Part shown: positions 26,708 through 36,075 of the stretch, in pieces
How the letters are laid out: the number at the start of each line of letters is the position of its first letter
How positions within the stretch are numbered: position 1 is the stretch's first letter
Assembly: GCF_019039255.1 (NCBI RefSeq)
Contig: NZ_CP077062.1
Span: 3,720,001 to 3,784,000 of the forward strand
DNA length: 64,000 nucleotides
Direction of reading: 5' to 3'
From: Nocardioides panacis
GTDB taxonomy: Bacteria; Actinomycetota; Actinomycetes; Propionibacteriales; Nocardioidaceae
The notes under the pieces: generated by a model
Databases searched by the model: none
What the model was told of the DNA's origin: nothing
Seen by the model: the letters and a program-made list of their open reading frames with translations, nothing else
Translations under genes and position numbers: made by a program

Positions 26708-27004
26708 CGCCGCATCAGCGAGGCCCACTTCGTCGCTCTCGACGGCCGGCTGCACCGCCAGGTCGCCGAGGCGAGCGGCAACCCCCTGCTGCTGCACGTG
26801 TGGGACTCGATCTCACCCCAGTTCGAGGAGTACTCGCTGAAGGTCATCGGCATGCCGGGCCGCCTCCAACGAGCGCATGCCGACCACTGCGGCATCGTCG
26901 ACGCCATCCTCGACCGCGACTGTGCGCTGGCCGCCCAGCGCGCTCACGACCACGTGGCCGCCGTACAGCTGGAGCTCCAGAACGCCCACGACACGACGCC
27001 CTGA
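26708..27004 (+). pseudogene. Remnant of a GntR/FCD-type regulator (C-terminal domain only)
   Basis: Directly after the MarR stop, and in the same frame, 98 codons read SEAHFVALDGRLHRQVAEAS, GNPLLLHVWDSISPQF, then HCGIVDAILDRDCALAAQRA and HDHVAAVQLELQ. This is the C-terminal half of an FCD ligand-binding domain (D...H...H pattern). No winged-helix DNA-binding part and no good start codon are present. The remnant looks like the 3' end of an FadR-type regulator joined to marR by a deletion. Read-through of the MarR stop would make a MarR-FCD chimera, but nothing indicates this occurs. Confidence 0.7.
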
Positions 27005-27030
27005 TCCGCGCCGCTGCCGCAGCCACGACG

Positions 27031-27066
27031 GCGTGTGCCGCCAGAGTCCTCTCTGGCGGCACACGC
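27031..27066. terminator. Bidirectional hairpin terminator
   Basis: A perfect 16-bp stem (27031-27046 with 27051-27066) closes a TCCT loop. It sits between the convergent MarR/FCD remnant and MFS genes, serving both strands. Confidence 0.85.
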
Positions 27067-27072
27067 CTCTCG

Positions 27073-28434
27073 TCAGGCCTTCTGCCGCTCACTGTCCGTG
27101 GCGGCCACGTCGAGCCGGCCACGCGTCTCGGGGCTGCACAGCACGGCCGCGACGAACACCGCTGCGGCGCCGATGATGAATGCCACCAGCCGGCCGGGGA
27201 TGTCGGAGACGGTCGGGCTCAGCAGGTTCACGAAGGTGGGCAGCAGGCCACCGAGCATGAACCCGGTGTTCCACGAGACCGCGGTGCCTCGGGAGCGGAT
27301 CGCGGTCGGGTAGCGCTCGTTGAGGAAGATCATCACCGGCGAGTAGGCCGCGTTGGCCAGGAAGGCGAGCAGACAGGCTGCGAGCACGATCCGGGTCGTG
27401 CTGCCGGGGTCGCTGTGGGCGATGAAGAGGGTCAGGACGGGCAGCGCGACGATGTTGACGGCGCCCAGCGCCAGCATGGTCCTGCGGCGGCCGTACCGCT
27501 GGCTCGCCTCCCCCGCGAGGGCTGATGCGACGACGACCACCAGGCTGCTGACCAGCAGCACGGCGCCCCGCGGGCCGGACGGCATTCCCACGACGGAGTC
27601 GAGCATGGTGGGCAGGAAGCCGGACGTCAGGTAGTACATCGCCCCACCGCCCGCCGCGACCGCGACGTTGAGCAGCGTGATGTTGCGGTACTCCCCCGCG
27701 ATCAGGTCCAGGAACCGGAGCCGGGCGGCGGGCGCACCACCCTTGGCGGCGTCCTGGGCCTTGAGCCACATGGGCGACTCCTCGACCTTACGCAGCACGA
27801 AGAGGCTGAGCAGACCGCCCATCAGGCCGCTGAAGAACATCACCCGCCAGCCGAACTCGTTGAACGAGTCGCCGGGGTAGAAGCGGCTCACGACGATGAA
27901 CACCACGCTGGCCATGGCCGCGCCCAGCCCAGCGCCACCGGCGCCGATCAGACCGCTCATCAGGCCGCGCCAGCGGGGTGGGACGCTCTCGGTGCCCAGC
28001 GTGTGCGTGGTGGCTGTCACCCCACCGACGAACAGTCCCTGGATGACGCGGAGGACGAGGAAGATGACCGGGGCGACGACGCCGACCGAGGCGTACGTCG
28101 GCACCAGCCCCATCGCCGCGGTCGACAGGCCGACGCCGGCCATGACCGTGACCATGATGGTCTTCCGGCCCTTGCGGTCGGCGAGCTCGCCGAAGAAGGC
28201 CGCGCCGGCGGGTCGCATCACGATGCTGACGGCGAACGATGCGAAGACCAGCGCGAGGCTCAGCGTCTCCGACTCGGCCGGGAAGATGTGATGGCCGACA
28301 GCCTTCGCGACGTAGAGCAGCAGGAACAGGTCGAACAGGTCGAACGCCCAGCCGGCCACGGAGGCGAAGGCGGCGGGCAGCGCGGCCTTGCTCGGTGGCG
28401 CGCCGGCAGCGGAGTCAAACGTGGGCTGGGACAT
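27073..28434 (-). CDS. MFS metabolite:H+ symporter (MHS family)
   Basis: A 453-aa carrier with 12 predicted helices. The MHS-type signatures are ASVAGWAFDLFDLFLLLYV (helix 1, acidic), GELADRKGRKTIMV (loop 2-3) and RYPTAIRSRGTAVSWNTGF. Family members import aromatic or other organic acids with protons. It lies 3 nt after the CoxS-CoxG fusion and is the last gene of the PadR-linked operon, so it probably imports the acid that the operon degrades. ATG 28434 is used. The hairpin at 27031 ends the unit. Confidence 0.88.
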   Translation of the reverse strand: MSQPTFDSAAGAPPSKAALPAAFASVAGWAFDLFDLFLLLYVAKAVGHHIFPAESETLSLALVFASFAVSIVMRPAGAAFFGELADRKGRKTIMVTVMAGVGLSTAAMGLVPTYASVGVVAPVIFLVLRVIQGLFVGGVTATTHTLGTESVPPRWRGLMSGLIGAGGAGLGAAMASVVFIVVSRFYPGDSFNEFGWRVMFFSGLMGGLLSLFVLRKVEESPMWLKAQDAAKGGAPAARLRFLDLIAGEYRNITLLNVAVAAGGGAMYYLTSGFLPTMLDSVVGMPSGPRGAVLLVSSLVVVVASALAGEASQRYGRRRTMLALGAVNIVALPVLTLFIAHSDPGSTTRIVLAACLLAFLANAAYSPVMIFLNERYPTAIRSRGTAVSWNTGFMLGGLLPTFVNLLSPTVSDIPGRLVAFIIGAAAVFVAAVLCSPETRGRLDVAATDSERQKA

Positions 28435-28437
28435 GGG

Positions 28438-29691
28438 TCACCGTTCGTCTCTCGAGGGGGTACGACGCCTGTCACGTCGCGTGGTGCGGTCCCGGCTGCG
28501 TTGCCGGAGGCTCCGGAGGCGGGCGCGGGCCCGGTCGGACAGGGCACCGACGAGGATCGCGACGGCACCGGGTGGCTTCGCGCCCACATCGGGCTCAGCC
28601 CCGGCCGCGGCCCGGTCCATGCCGCGCGCGAAGTCCTCGAACATGCGGCGGCTGACGTCACCGGCGAGGGACCGACCGAAGCTGGCGACCCGGCCGGTGA
28701 GGAACACCCGGGCCTCGGCGTGCAGTGAGACGCCGGTCCCTGCGGGGGTCGCGGACATCACGATCTCCGCCTGGGCGCTCCCGCCACCGGTGTCCTTGCC
28801 CTGGGCCCTCAGCACGAGGCGGTCGTCGCGCTGCTCGAGCACCTGCGCCATGCCGTCGAAGGACAGGCGCACCGGGCCGAGCGCGATGCGGGCCCGGCCG
28901 CGGTACCAGTCGTCCCCGAGCTCGTCGGTCAGCTCCGCGCCGGGCAGGCAGCGGGCAAGCAGCCGGATGTCGCCGAAGACCTGCGCCACCTCGGTGGGCG
29001 CCGACTCGAGCTGGCTGGTGACGTCGACGGTGATCGTGGGCTCGCCCGTGGGGAGCGCGATCTCGTCGGGGTGGTGCCCCGGCACGGCGGCCGTGGCCAC
29101 CTCCGCGGCGGCGGCAGGGCCTGCACCAGACGGCGTACGACCGACCAGGGTGCGCTGCGCACAGTTGCCCGGCCCGGGCAGCCCGTCGCGGTGGGCGTGC
29201 GCCACCTCGTCGACGGCGTCGATGATGTTGCGGTAGCCAGTGCACCGGCACAGGACTCCGGACAGCTCTTCGGGCAGGTCCTCGGTCGCGACGTCGGGCT
29301 CGTGGGTGAGCAGGTCGTAGGAGCTCATCAGGAAGCCGGGCGTGCAGAAGCCGCACTGGAGGGCGTGGTGCTTGCTGAACGACTCCTGCAGCGGGTGCAG
29401 GTCGTCCTGGCGGCCGAGGCCCTCGACGGTGGTGATCTCGGCACCCTCGAGCTGGACCGCGAAGAGGAGGCAGGCACGGGAGGCCTGGCCGTCGACGAGG
29501 ATCGTGCACATCCCGCAGATCCCGTGCTCGCACCCGACGTGGGTGCCGGTCAGGCCGAGGTGGTCCCGGAGCGCGTCGGACAGCGTGATCCGGGCCGGAA
29601 GGGACAGCGTGACCTCGCTGCCGTTGACGGTCATGGTGACGTCGACGGTGTCGTCGGCCTCGGTGCGGGCGTAGGCGTACGGGAGGCTCAT
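28438..29691 (-). CDS. Fused [2Fe-2S] subunit (CoxS) and CoxG-like protein of a molybdenum hydroxylase
   Basis: A 417-aa fusion. Residues ~17-175 are the two-cluster ferredoxin subunit: GCEHGICGMCTILVDG and the Cys of ASRAC bind cluster one; CGFCTPGF and LCRCTGY bind cluster two. After a linker, residues ~225-375 form a CoxG/SRPBCC domain (QVFGDIRLLARCLPGAELTD; YRGRARIALGPVRLSFDG). A basic tail follows (SRDRTTRRDRRR). CoxG is normally separate and is thought to help enzyme assembly at the membrane. The start overlaps the FAD-subunit stop by one base. It transfers electrons from the Mo centre to FAD. Confidence 0.88.
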   Translation of the reverse strand: MSLPYAYARTEADDTVDVTMTVNGSEVTLSLPARITLSDALRDHLGLTGTHVGCEHGICGMCTILVDGQASRACLLFAVQLEGAEITTVEGLGRQDDLHPLQESFSKHHALQCGFCTPGFLMSSYDLLTHEPDVATEDLPEELSGVLCRCTGYRNIIDAVDEVAHAHRDGLPGPGNCAQRTLVGRTPSGAGPAAAAEVATAAVPGHHPDEIALPTGEPTITVDVTSQLESAPTEVAQVFGDIRLLARCLPGAELTDELGDDWYRGRARIALGPVRLSFDGMAQVLEQRDDRLVLRAQGKDTGGGSAQAEIVMSATPAGTGVSLHAEARVFLTGRVASFGRSLAGDVSRRMFEDFARGMDRAAAGAEPDVGAKPPGAVAILVGALSDRARARLRSLRQRSRDRTTRRDRRRTPSRDER

Positions 29692-30608
29692 CAGGGCTTC
29701 CCCTCTCGGTGTGGTCGGAGGGACTTCAGGTAGGCCCGGGCGACCTGGCGGGAGACCAGGCCGGCGATCAGCTGGCGGCGGTAGGCCGCACTGGCGTGCG
29801 CGTCCCCACCGGTGTCCACCACGTCGTCGGCGATGCCGTCCGCGTGGTCGGCCAGCGCCCGGCGCAGGTCGGACTCGTCGGGGTCGGTGCCGGTGGCGTC
29901 GAGTGCCGAGCGCAGCTGTTCGGTGACGTCGCGGGTGACCGGGTGGTCGGAGATGCCGAAGCAGCTGATCCGGGCGCGGGAGCCGGCGCTGGTGGTGCGC
30001 ACCCGGACTGCCGCGCCCGCCAGGGCGAAGTCGCCGTGCCGGCGGGCAATCTCGCCGAACCCGAAGCCGTCGCCCTCCTCGGCGACCGGGAACCGGACCT
30101 CGGTCAGGAGCTCCTCGGGCAGGATCACGGTGCTCATCGCACCGGTGAAGAACTCAGCTGCCGGGATCTCCCGCACGCCCTCGGCGCCGGCGACCACCAT
30201 GGTGGCGTCCAGGCAGGAGGCGACCGCGGGCAGCTCGGCCGACGGGTCGGCGTGCGCGATGCTGCCGCAGACGGTGCCGCGGCTGCGGATCTCGCGGTGG
30301 CCGACCCAGGGCAGCGCGAGCCGCAGCAGGGGTACGGCGGCCGCGGCGTCGTCGTACTGCACCTGCCGCTGCCGCACCGTCGCACCCACCCCGAGGTGGC
30401 CGTTGCTCCGCGAGATCTGCCTGAGCTCGGGGACGGCGTTGATGTCGACGAGCATGGAAGGGCGCCCCAGTCGCATCGCCAGCACCGGCACGAGCGACTG
30501 GCCCCCGGCCAGCACCTTGGCGCCGTCGCGGGCCAGCTCGGTGAGGGCGTCCTCGGTCGTGCCGGGGCGGACGTAGGCGAACGGGGCGGGCTTCCACGGC
30601 TGGTTCAC
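29691..30608 (-). CDS. FAD-binding subunit of molybdenum hydroxylase (CoxM type)
   Basis: A 305-aa flavoprotein. FAD contacts are seen in LAGGQSLVPVLAMRLGRP and SRGTVCGSIAHADPSAELP, and the CO_deh_flav_C domain follows (ISCFGISDHPVTRDV). It accepts electrons from the fused CoxS subunit. The GTG at 30608 overlaps the enoyl-CoA hydratase stop (GTGA). The small, large and FAD subunits share one operon with a CoA ligase, so the substrate may be an acyl-CoA or its acid. Confidence 0.9.
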   Translation of the reverse strand: MNQPWKPAPFAYVRPGTTEDALTELARDGAKVLAGGQSLVPVLAMRLGRPSMLVDINAVPELRQISRSNGHLGVGATVRQRQVQYDDAAAAVPLLRLALPWVGHREIRSRGTVCGSIAHADPSAELPAVASCLDATMVVAGAEGVREIPAAEFFTGAMSTVILPEELLTEVRFPVAEEGDGFGFGEIARRHGDFALAGAAVRVRTTSAGSRARISCFGISDHPVTRDVTEQLRSALDATGTDPDESDLRRALADHADGIADDVVDTGGDAHASAAYRRQLIAGLVSRQVARAYLKSLRPHREGKP

Positions 30609-31384
30609 CGACCCTCGAACTTCGGGGCGCGCTTCTCTCCGAACGCGGCGACGCCCTCGGCGAAGTCGTGGCTGGCGCGCAGCATGGAGTAGGCCTTGCG
30701 CTCCAGCTCGATGCCCGTGTAGAGCGGGCCGTCGATGCCCCGGTCGAGGACCTCCTTGGCGGTCCGCAGCGCCATCGGCGAGTAGCCCAGCAGCATGGAG
30801 ACGACCGTGTCGGTCTGCTTCTCGAGCTCCTCGGCGTCGGCGCAGTTGTGCGAGGTGAGGCCCCAGTCGAGGGCCTGCTGTCCGGTGATCCGCTCGCCGG
30901 TGAGGATGTGGTACTTCGCCCGGGACAGGCCGATCAGCCGGGCCAGGCGCTGCGTTCCGCCGCTGCCGGGGATCATGCCGAGCTTCATCTCGGGGAGGGC
31001 GAACCGCGACCGGTCGGTGGCGATCCGGATGTCGCAGGACAGCGCCAGCTCGAGGCCGACCCCGAAGCAGTAGCCGTCGATCGCGGCGATGACCGGCTTG
31101 GGGCTGCGAGCCGCAGCGGTCACGTTGTGGCCGAGGTCGGTCAGGTCGACCGGGTCGACCTCCATGAAGCCGGCGATGTCGCCGCCGGAGGTGAAGTGCT
31201 CGCCCTCGGCCCGGATCACGACGACCTGCACCTTCCGGTCCGCGTCGATCTCGGCGAATCGGTCGGCCATCACCTGGCGGGTCTCCCAGGTGATGACGTT
31301 GTAGCGGCCGTGCGACAGCGTCAGGTTGGCGACTCGGCCGTCGTGGCTGCGGTCGAGACGGATCTTGCCTCCGGTGAGGGGCAT
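30605..31384 (-). CDS. Enoyl-CoA hydratase/isomerase (crotonase)
   Basis: A 259-aa crotonase. The oxyanion-hole region IDGYCFGVGLELALSCDIRI and ALPEMKLGMIPGSGGTQRL carry both hydratase glutamates, so true hydration of an enoyl-CoA is plausible. It lies between the molybdenum hydroxylase large and FAD subunits, an unusual interruption of a Mo-hydroxylase operon that ties it to the same pathway. It probably acts on the CoA ester made by the ligase at 33800. Confidence 0.9.
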   Translation of the reverse strand: MPLTGGKIRLDRSHDGRVANLTLSHGRYNVITWETRQVMADRFAEIDADRKVQVVVIRAEGEHFTSGGDIAGFMEVDPVDLTDLGHNVTAAARSPKPVIAAIDGYCFGVGLELALSCDIRIATDRSRFALPEMKLGMIPGSGGTQRLARLIGLSRAKYHILTGERITGQQALDWGLTSHNCADAEELEKQTDTVVSMLLGYSPMALRTAKEVLDRGIDGPLYTGIELERKAYSMLRASHDFAEGVAAFGEKRAPKFEGR

Positions 31385-31385
31385 G

Positions 31386-33803
31386 TCAGGTTCCTTTCGT
31401 CTGGTGGAGCAGTTGGTGGAGGACGTTCCCGTGCAGGGGCAGCGAGTTGATGGCGATGCCCTCGGGGGCGAGTGCGTCGGCGACGGCGTTGGCGATGGCG
31501 ACGGGAAGACTCATCGAGCTGCCCTCACCGGAGCCCTTCGCGCCGAGCCGGGTCAGGGGCGAGGGCGTCACCACGTGGTCGCTGACCAGCGGGAAGCACG
31601 CCTCCGCCGAGGTCGGGCACAGGTAGTCCATGAAGGTGCCCGCGGTCGGCTGGCCGGAGTCGGAGTAGGTCATCTCCTCGTAGAGCGCCCCTCCGAGGGC
31701 CTGCGCGAGCGCCCCGTGGATCTGGCCGTCGACCAGGGTCTGGTTCAGGATCGTGCCGGCGTCGTGCACGCTCGAGACGTTCTCGATGGTGATCCGCAGC
31801 GTCTCCGGGTCGATCCGTACGACGACCACCTCGGCCACGAACCCGTAGCACAGGCTGGAGTTGATCTGGTCGGTGCGCGAGGCCGCCTTCGACTGCGGCG
31901 GGGTGAACGCCGCCTCCTCGTAGAGCCGGGCCGAGACGCCCTCGGGCAGCGAACCCGGATCCCAGTGCACGAGCCCGGCGGCGTGCCGGAACTCCACCGA
32001 CCGGGAGGGCTCGTCGACGACACGCACCGTGCCGTCGGCCAGCTCGAGGGTCCCGGGATCGGCTTCCAGCAGCACACCGGCCGCGATCTTGATGGTGGCC
32101 GCGATGCGGTCGGCGGCCTCCAGGAGGGCGCTGGTCAGCAGCGGCGCGAACCGTGAGGAGTAGCTGCCGGAGCTGATCGTCCAGGGCGTGCTGTTGGTGT
32201 CCATCTCGACGCGCGGGCGCACCTGCTCGACGGGAAGCCCGAGGTGTCTGGCGACGATGTCGCGGGCCACGGTCGCGTGGCCCTGGCCCTGCGGGACGGT
32301 GCCGAGCAGCACCGAGACCACGCCCTGCAGGTCGACGCTGATCCGGACGTGCTCGGTCGAGCCTGACTTGCCGCGCTTCGCGGTCCGGTCCTGCACCGGA
32401 GTGGCCAGGCCGACGTACCCGATGTTCGTGGCGGAGGGGTCGACGATCGTGGCCATGCCGATGCCCATCCACTCCCCGTTGCCCCGGGCGACGGCCTGCT
32501 CCTTGCGCAGCCGGTCGTAGTCGACGTTCGCGAGGGCCAGCTCGAAGGCGCGGTGGTAGTCGCCGCTGTCGTAGATCCCGCCGCTGGGTGTGGCATGGGG
32601 GAACTGGTCGGCGTCGAGCAGGTTGCGCCGGCGTACGTCGGCCGGGTCGAGGCCGAGCTCGGCGGCGATGTCGTCGATCAGACGCTCGAGGCCGAAGTAG
32701 AGCTGCTGGCCTCCGAACCCGCGGTTGAGCCCGGTCGGTGCCTTGTTGGTGACCACCGCGCGGGCCCGGATCTCGACCTGCTCGATGCGGTAGGCACCGG
32801 TGATGTTGCCGAAGCAGCGGTAGAGCGTGCTGGGCTCCGGGGGGCGCAGGTAGGCGCCGACGTTGTCGACGAGGTCGACGCGCAGTGCGCTGACGACTCC
32901 GTCGTCGTCGACCGCGGCGGAGAACGTCATCAGCCGGTCGGACCCCGACGAGCTGGCCTGCAGGTGCTCGAGCCGGTCCTCGGTCCAGCGCACCGGCCGG
33001 CCGGCGTGCTTGCTGGCGAGGGCCATCAGTGCGATGTAGGGGTAGACGGCCGACTTGATACCGAAGCTGCCGCCGATGTCGGCCGGGACGACGAGCCGCA
33101 GCGAGGAGGTCGGGATGCCGAGGCTGCCGGCCACCACCGGGGCCATCGAGAACGGGCCGTGGAAGTTCGACCACGCCGTGATCTCAGGTCCGTCGGCGCG
33201 GTCCTGCCAGTCGGCCACGACGGAGTAGCACTCCATGGGCGTGGAGGAGTAGCGCGGGAACGAGTAGCTGCCGGTCACGGTGTGCGCCGCCCGGTCGAAC
33301 GCCGCGTCGACCTCGCCGAACGTGAAGGTGCGGTCGGTGGCGACGTTGCTGTCGGCCTGGTCGTGCAGCCGGGGTGCGTCGTCCTCGAGCGCCTGGTCCG
33401 TGCGTACGACGGCGGGCAGCACCTCGTACTCGATCTCGACGAGCTCGGCGGCATCCTCGGCGGCGTACCGGTCGGCGGCCACGACCACCACGACGGGCTC
33501 GCCGACGAAGCGGGTCTTGTCGGTCGCGGTCGGGTAGTAGGGCGTCGGCGCCTTCACCGACAGCGGGAACGGCCGCAGGGTGGCCAGCACCTCCTCGGGG
33601 CCGATCACCGCGGCCACGCCCGGGTGGTTGCGTGCCACGTCGAGGTGCACCGCCTTGATCCGGGCGTGCGCATGGGGGCTGCGCACCACCGTGGCGACGA
33701 GGGTGCCCGGCAGCGGGTCCATGTCGTCGAGGAAGCGGCCCTGCCCGGTGAGCAGGGCGGGGTCCTCGATCCGGCTCGGCCCGGTCTTCTCCGACGGGGT
33801 CAT
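31386..33803 (-). CDS. Molybdenum-binding large subunit of a Mo hydroxylase (CoxL/XdhB type), copy 1
   Basis: An 805-aa catalytic subunit. DPALLTGQGRFLDDMD starts the family core, with VRSPHAHARIKA, the Mo-cofactor contacts GGSFGIKSAVYPY and GTVPQGQGHATVARDI, and the catalytic Glu in GAKGSGEGSS. The active-site loop reads LNRGFGGQQ, not the AYXCSFR of CO dehydrogenase, so this is an aldehyde/aryl/heterocycle-type hydroxylase. ATG 33803 overlaps the ligase stop by 4 nt. Operon order (ligase, large, hydratase, FAD, FeS-CoxG, MFS) suggests hydroxylation of an organic acid or its CoA ester. Confidence 0.92.
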   Translation of the reverse strand: MTPSEKTGPSRIEDPALLTGQGRFLDDMDPLPGTLVATVVRSPHAHARIKAVHLDVARNHPGVAAVIGPEEVLATLRPFPLSVKAPTPYYPTATDKTRFVGEPVVVVVAADRYAAEDAAELVEIEYEVLPAVVRTDQALEDDAPRLHDQADSNVATDRTFTFGEVDAAFDRAAHTVTGSYSFPRYSSTPMECYSVVADWQDRADGPEITAWSNFHGPFSMAPVVAGSLGIPTSSLRLVVPADIGGSFGIKSAVYPYIALMALASKHAGRPVRWTEDRLEHLQASSSGSDRLMTFSAAVDDDGVVSALRVDLVDNVGAYLRPPEPSTLYRCFGNITGAYRIEQVEIRARAVVTNKAPTGLNRGFGGQQLYFGLERLIDDIAAELGLDPADVRRRNLLDADQFPHATPSGGIYDSGDYHRAFELALANVDYDRLRKEQAVARGNGEWMGIGMATIVDPSATNIGYVGLATPVQDRTAKRGKSGSTEHVRISVDLQGVVSVLLGTVPQGQGHATVARDIVARHLGLPVEQVRPRVEMDTNSTPWTISSGSYSSRFAPLLTSALLEAADRIAATIKIAAGVLLEADPGTLELADGTVRVVDEPSRSVEFRHAAGLVHWDPGSLPEGVSARLYEEAAFTPPQSKAASRTDQINSSLCYGFVAEVVVVRIDPETLRITIENVSSVHDAGTILNQTLVDGQIHGALAQALGGALYEEMTYSDSGQPTAGTFMDYLCPTSAEACFPLVSDHVVTPSPLTRLGAKGSGEGSSMSLPVAIANAVADALAPEGIAINSLPLHGNVLHQLLHQTKGT

Positions 33804-35395
33804 CGCTTCGCCGTCCCGGTGGTCTCGGCGAGCGACGAGAAGTCTCCGGAGGCCAGGTGCCGGCGCAGGATCTTGCCGACCGCGGACTTCGGGATGTGGT
33901 CGACCACGACGATGCGCTTCGGCCGCTTCATCGACGGCAGGCCCGAGGCGCCGCGGGCGTAGGCCTCCACCTTCTCGAGGGTGCGGGCCGGGTCGACACC
34001 GGGCCGCCCGACGACGAAGGCGGTGACCGCGTGCCCCCACTTGTCGTGCGGCGTGCCGACCACGATGACCTCGTCGAGGTCGGGACACCCGGCGAGGGCG
34101 TTCTCGATCTCCTCGGGGTAGATGTTCTCCCCGCCGGAGTTGATCATGTCGTCGACCCGGCCGGCGATCCACAGGTCGCCGTCCTCGTCGGTGCTGGCCA
34201 GGTCGCCGGTGAAGTACCACCCGTCGCGGAGGGACTTCGCGTCGGCGTCCGGCCGGTTCCAGTAGCCGGCGAACGCCTCCGGGCTGGCGGCTGACACAGC
34301 CACCTGGCCCTGCTCACCCGGGGCGACGATGTCGTCGGGGTGGGCGCCCGGGTCGGGATCGACGAGGCGGACCCGGGAGAAGACGCCCGCCCGGCCGGCA
34401 CACCCGGGCTTGGCGGCACTGTCGGGGCCGATCGAGAACGTGTAGATCTCGGTGCTGCCGAAGTGGTTGACGAACCGTTCGGGGGCCAGGGTCTCGGCCA
34501 GCCTCTGGGCCAGCGCCGGGGTCATCGACGCCCCGGCGTACGCCAGCTTGCGCACCGACGTGGCCTCGTCGAGACGGCCGGTCTGGAGCAGGGCCCAGAA
34601 GATCGTGGGCACGAGGTAGAGCGCACTGACGTTCTCCTGCGTGATCAGGTCGAGGGACGCGTCGGCGTCGAACTTCGCCTGGGGCACCCAGGTGCCGGCG
34701 GCCAGCACGGACGCCAGCAGGCTGCGCAGGCCCATGGTGTGGAAGAGCGGCATCACGCCGAGGGTCACCTCGCCGGGGGCGTGCCCGGTCTGCACCAGGT
34801 GGGCGAGCGTCGCGTGGAACTCGGCGGCGTGCGTGCGCGGCACGCCCTTGGGCCGCCCGGTGGTGCCGGAGGTGTAGAGCATCACGCTGATGTCCGACTC
34901 GGTCGGCGGGAGCGGGGCCGGCCCGGAGCGGGCACGGTCGGTCTCGGCCGCCAGCGAGGCCGTGCCGCGCGGCTGGTCGCCGGGCGCGCCGGCCCAGACG
35001 AGGGTGGGCGGCCGCTCGACGGTCTCCAGCGCCTGGGCGGCCAGGGCGTAGGTGGTCTCGTCCACCGCGACCAGCACCGGCGAGCAGTCGGAGATGCAGT
35101 AGGCGAGCTCGTCGACACCGAACCTGGTGGAGAGCGGGAGCGAGGCGATACCGGCCTTCTGCGCGGCCAGGTGCAGCGTGGCCAGGGGCTCCCCGCCCTG
35201 GAGCAGGAAGATCGCCCGCTCGCCGGGGCCGGCACCCAAGGCGCTGAGCGCGTGCGCGACGCGATCGGTCCGGGTGTCCCACTCGGCGTAGGTCATCGGA
35301 GCAGGACCGCCGACGGCTCGGCGGTGCGGGTAGCGCTCCGCGGTCCATCGGAAAGCGGTGGCGAGATCCATGGCCTGTCCCATCATCTGCTTCAT
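33800..35395 (-). CDS. AMP-binding acyl-CoA synthetase/ligase
   Basis: A 531-aa ANL-family ligase: P-loop YTSGTTGRPKGVPRTH, A5 NHFGSTEIYTFS, A7/A8 GWYFTGDLAST and DDMINSGGENIYPEEIE, catalytic Lys in KSAVGKILRRHL. It activates a carboxylic acid with ATP to a CoA thioester. Several in-frame ATGs (35395, 35383, 35371) exist with weak ribosome sites. It is the first gene of the operon and is divergent from padR (45 bp apart). PadR proteins often answer to phenolic acids, so an aromatic acid is a reasonable substrate guess. Confidence 0.88.
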   Translation of the reverse strand: MKQMMGQAMDLATAFRWTAERYPHRRAVGGPAPMTYAEWDTRTDRVAHALSALGAGPGERAIFLLQGGEPLATLHLAAQKAGIASLPLSTRFGVDELAYCISDCSPVLVAVDETTYALAAQALETVERPPTLVWAGAPGDQPRGTASLAAETDRARSGPAPLPPTESDISVMLYTSGTTGRPKGVPRTHAAEFHATLAHLVQTGHAPGEVTLGVMPLFHTMGLRSLLASVLAAGTWVPQAKFDADASLDLITQENVSALYLVPTIFWALLQTGRLDEATSVRKLAYAGASMTPALAQRLAETLAPERFVNHFGSTEIYTFSIGPDSAAKPGCAGRAGVFSRVRLVDPDPGAHPDDIVAPGEQGQVAVSAASPEAFAGYWNRPDADAKSLRDGWYFTGDLASTDEDGDLWIAGRVDDMINSGGENIYPEEIENALAGCPDLDEVIVVGTPHDKWGHAVTAFVVGRPGVDPARTLEKVEAYARGASGLPSMKRPKRIVVVDHIPKSAVGKILRRHLASGDFSSLAETTGTAKR

Positions 35396-35440
35396 ACCGT
35401 CTGTTTCGGACGCCGCGAACGCTACGGTACGGTTCGGACC

Positions 35441-35980
35441 ATGTCAATGGGAAAACTGACCACGACGTCGTACGTCGTGCTCGGCATGGTGGCGATGCGC
35501 GGACCCAGCACGTCCTACGACCTGAAACGGGCTGTGAACCACTCGGTGGGCTACTTCTGGCCCTTTCCCCATGCGCAGCTCTACTCCGAGCCGAAGCGGC
35601 TCGAGGAGCTCGGCCTGCTCGACCTCGAGGTGGAGCCGGAAGGCAGACGCCGGCAGACCTACTCGATCACCCACGAGGGCCGCGACGCGCTGGGCGCCTG
35701 GCTGGCCGAGCCCACCACGGAGCAGCTGCAGGTGCGCGACGTCGCCGAGCTCAAGCTCTTCTTCGGCGAGTTCGCCCGGCCCGAGGACGTGCTCAACCTG
35801 GCTCGTGAGCAGATCCGCCAGCACGAGGACCGCATCGAGGTCTACGAGTCCATGCAGGCGCGCTTCTCCGAGCGTGAGGACGTCGCCGACCGCATGGTGC
35901 CGCTGCAGCTCGGGCTCGAGCTCGAGTACGCCGCGCTGAAGTTCTGGCGAAAGCTGGAGAAGGAGCGCAGCTCTGCCTAG
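35441..35980 (+). CDS. PadR-family transcriptional regulator
   Basis: A 179-aa winged-helix regulator: TTSYVVLGMVAMRGPSTSYD, FPHAQLYSEPKRLEELGL, SITHEGRDALGAWL, followed by a long C-terminal dimer helix region (EQIRQHEDRIEVYESM). The ATG at 35441 (MSMGKLTT) lacks a clear ribosome site; ATG 35447 is an alternative. Only 45 bp separate it from the divergent ligase operon, so autoregulation and repression of that operon are likely. TACCGT and ACGGTA half-sites flank the gap (35395-35432) but the match to known PadR boxes is weak. Confidence 0.88.
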   Translation: MSMGKLTTTSYVVLGMVAMRGPSTSYDLKRAVNHSVGYFWPFPHAQLYSEPKRLEELGLLDLEVEPEGRRRQTYSITHEGRDALGAWLAEPTTEQLQVRDVAELKLFFGEFARPEDVLNLAREQIRQHEDRIEVYESMQARFSEREDVADRMVPLQLGLELEYAALKFWRKLEKERSSA

Positions 35981-36075
35981 CCGTCGGATGGGAGTCGCGT
36001 CGCTGATCGCATGGCGATTGTCGCGGTTGCGTGGGTATTCATGGGATGTCGCCGCAACGTCGTAATGTTGCACTC

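Noticed and set aside
31386-33803. Carbon monoxide dehydrogenase large subunit
   Set aside because: The active-site loop reads LNRGFGGQ (AYRGYGK in the other copy), not the AYXCSFR needed for form I CODH.
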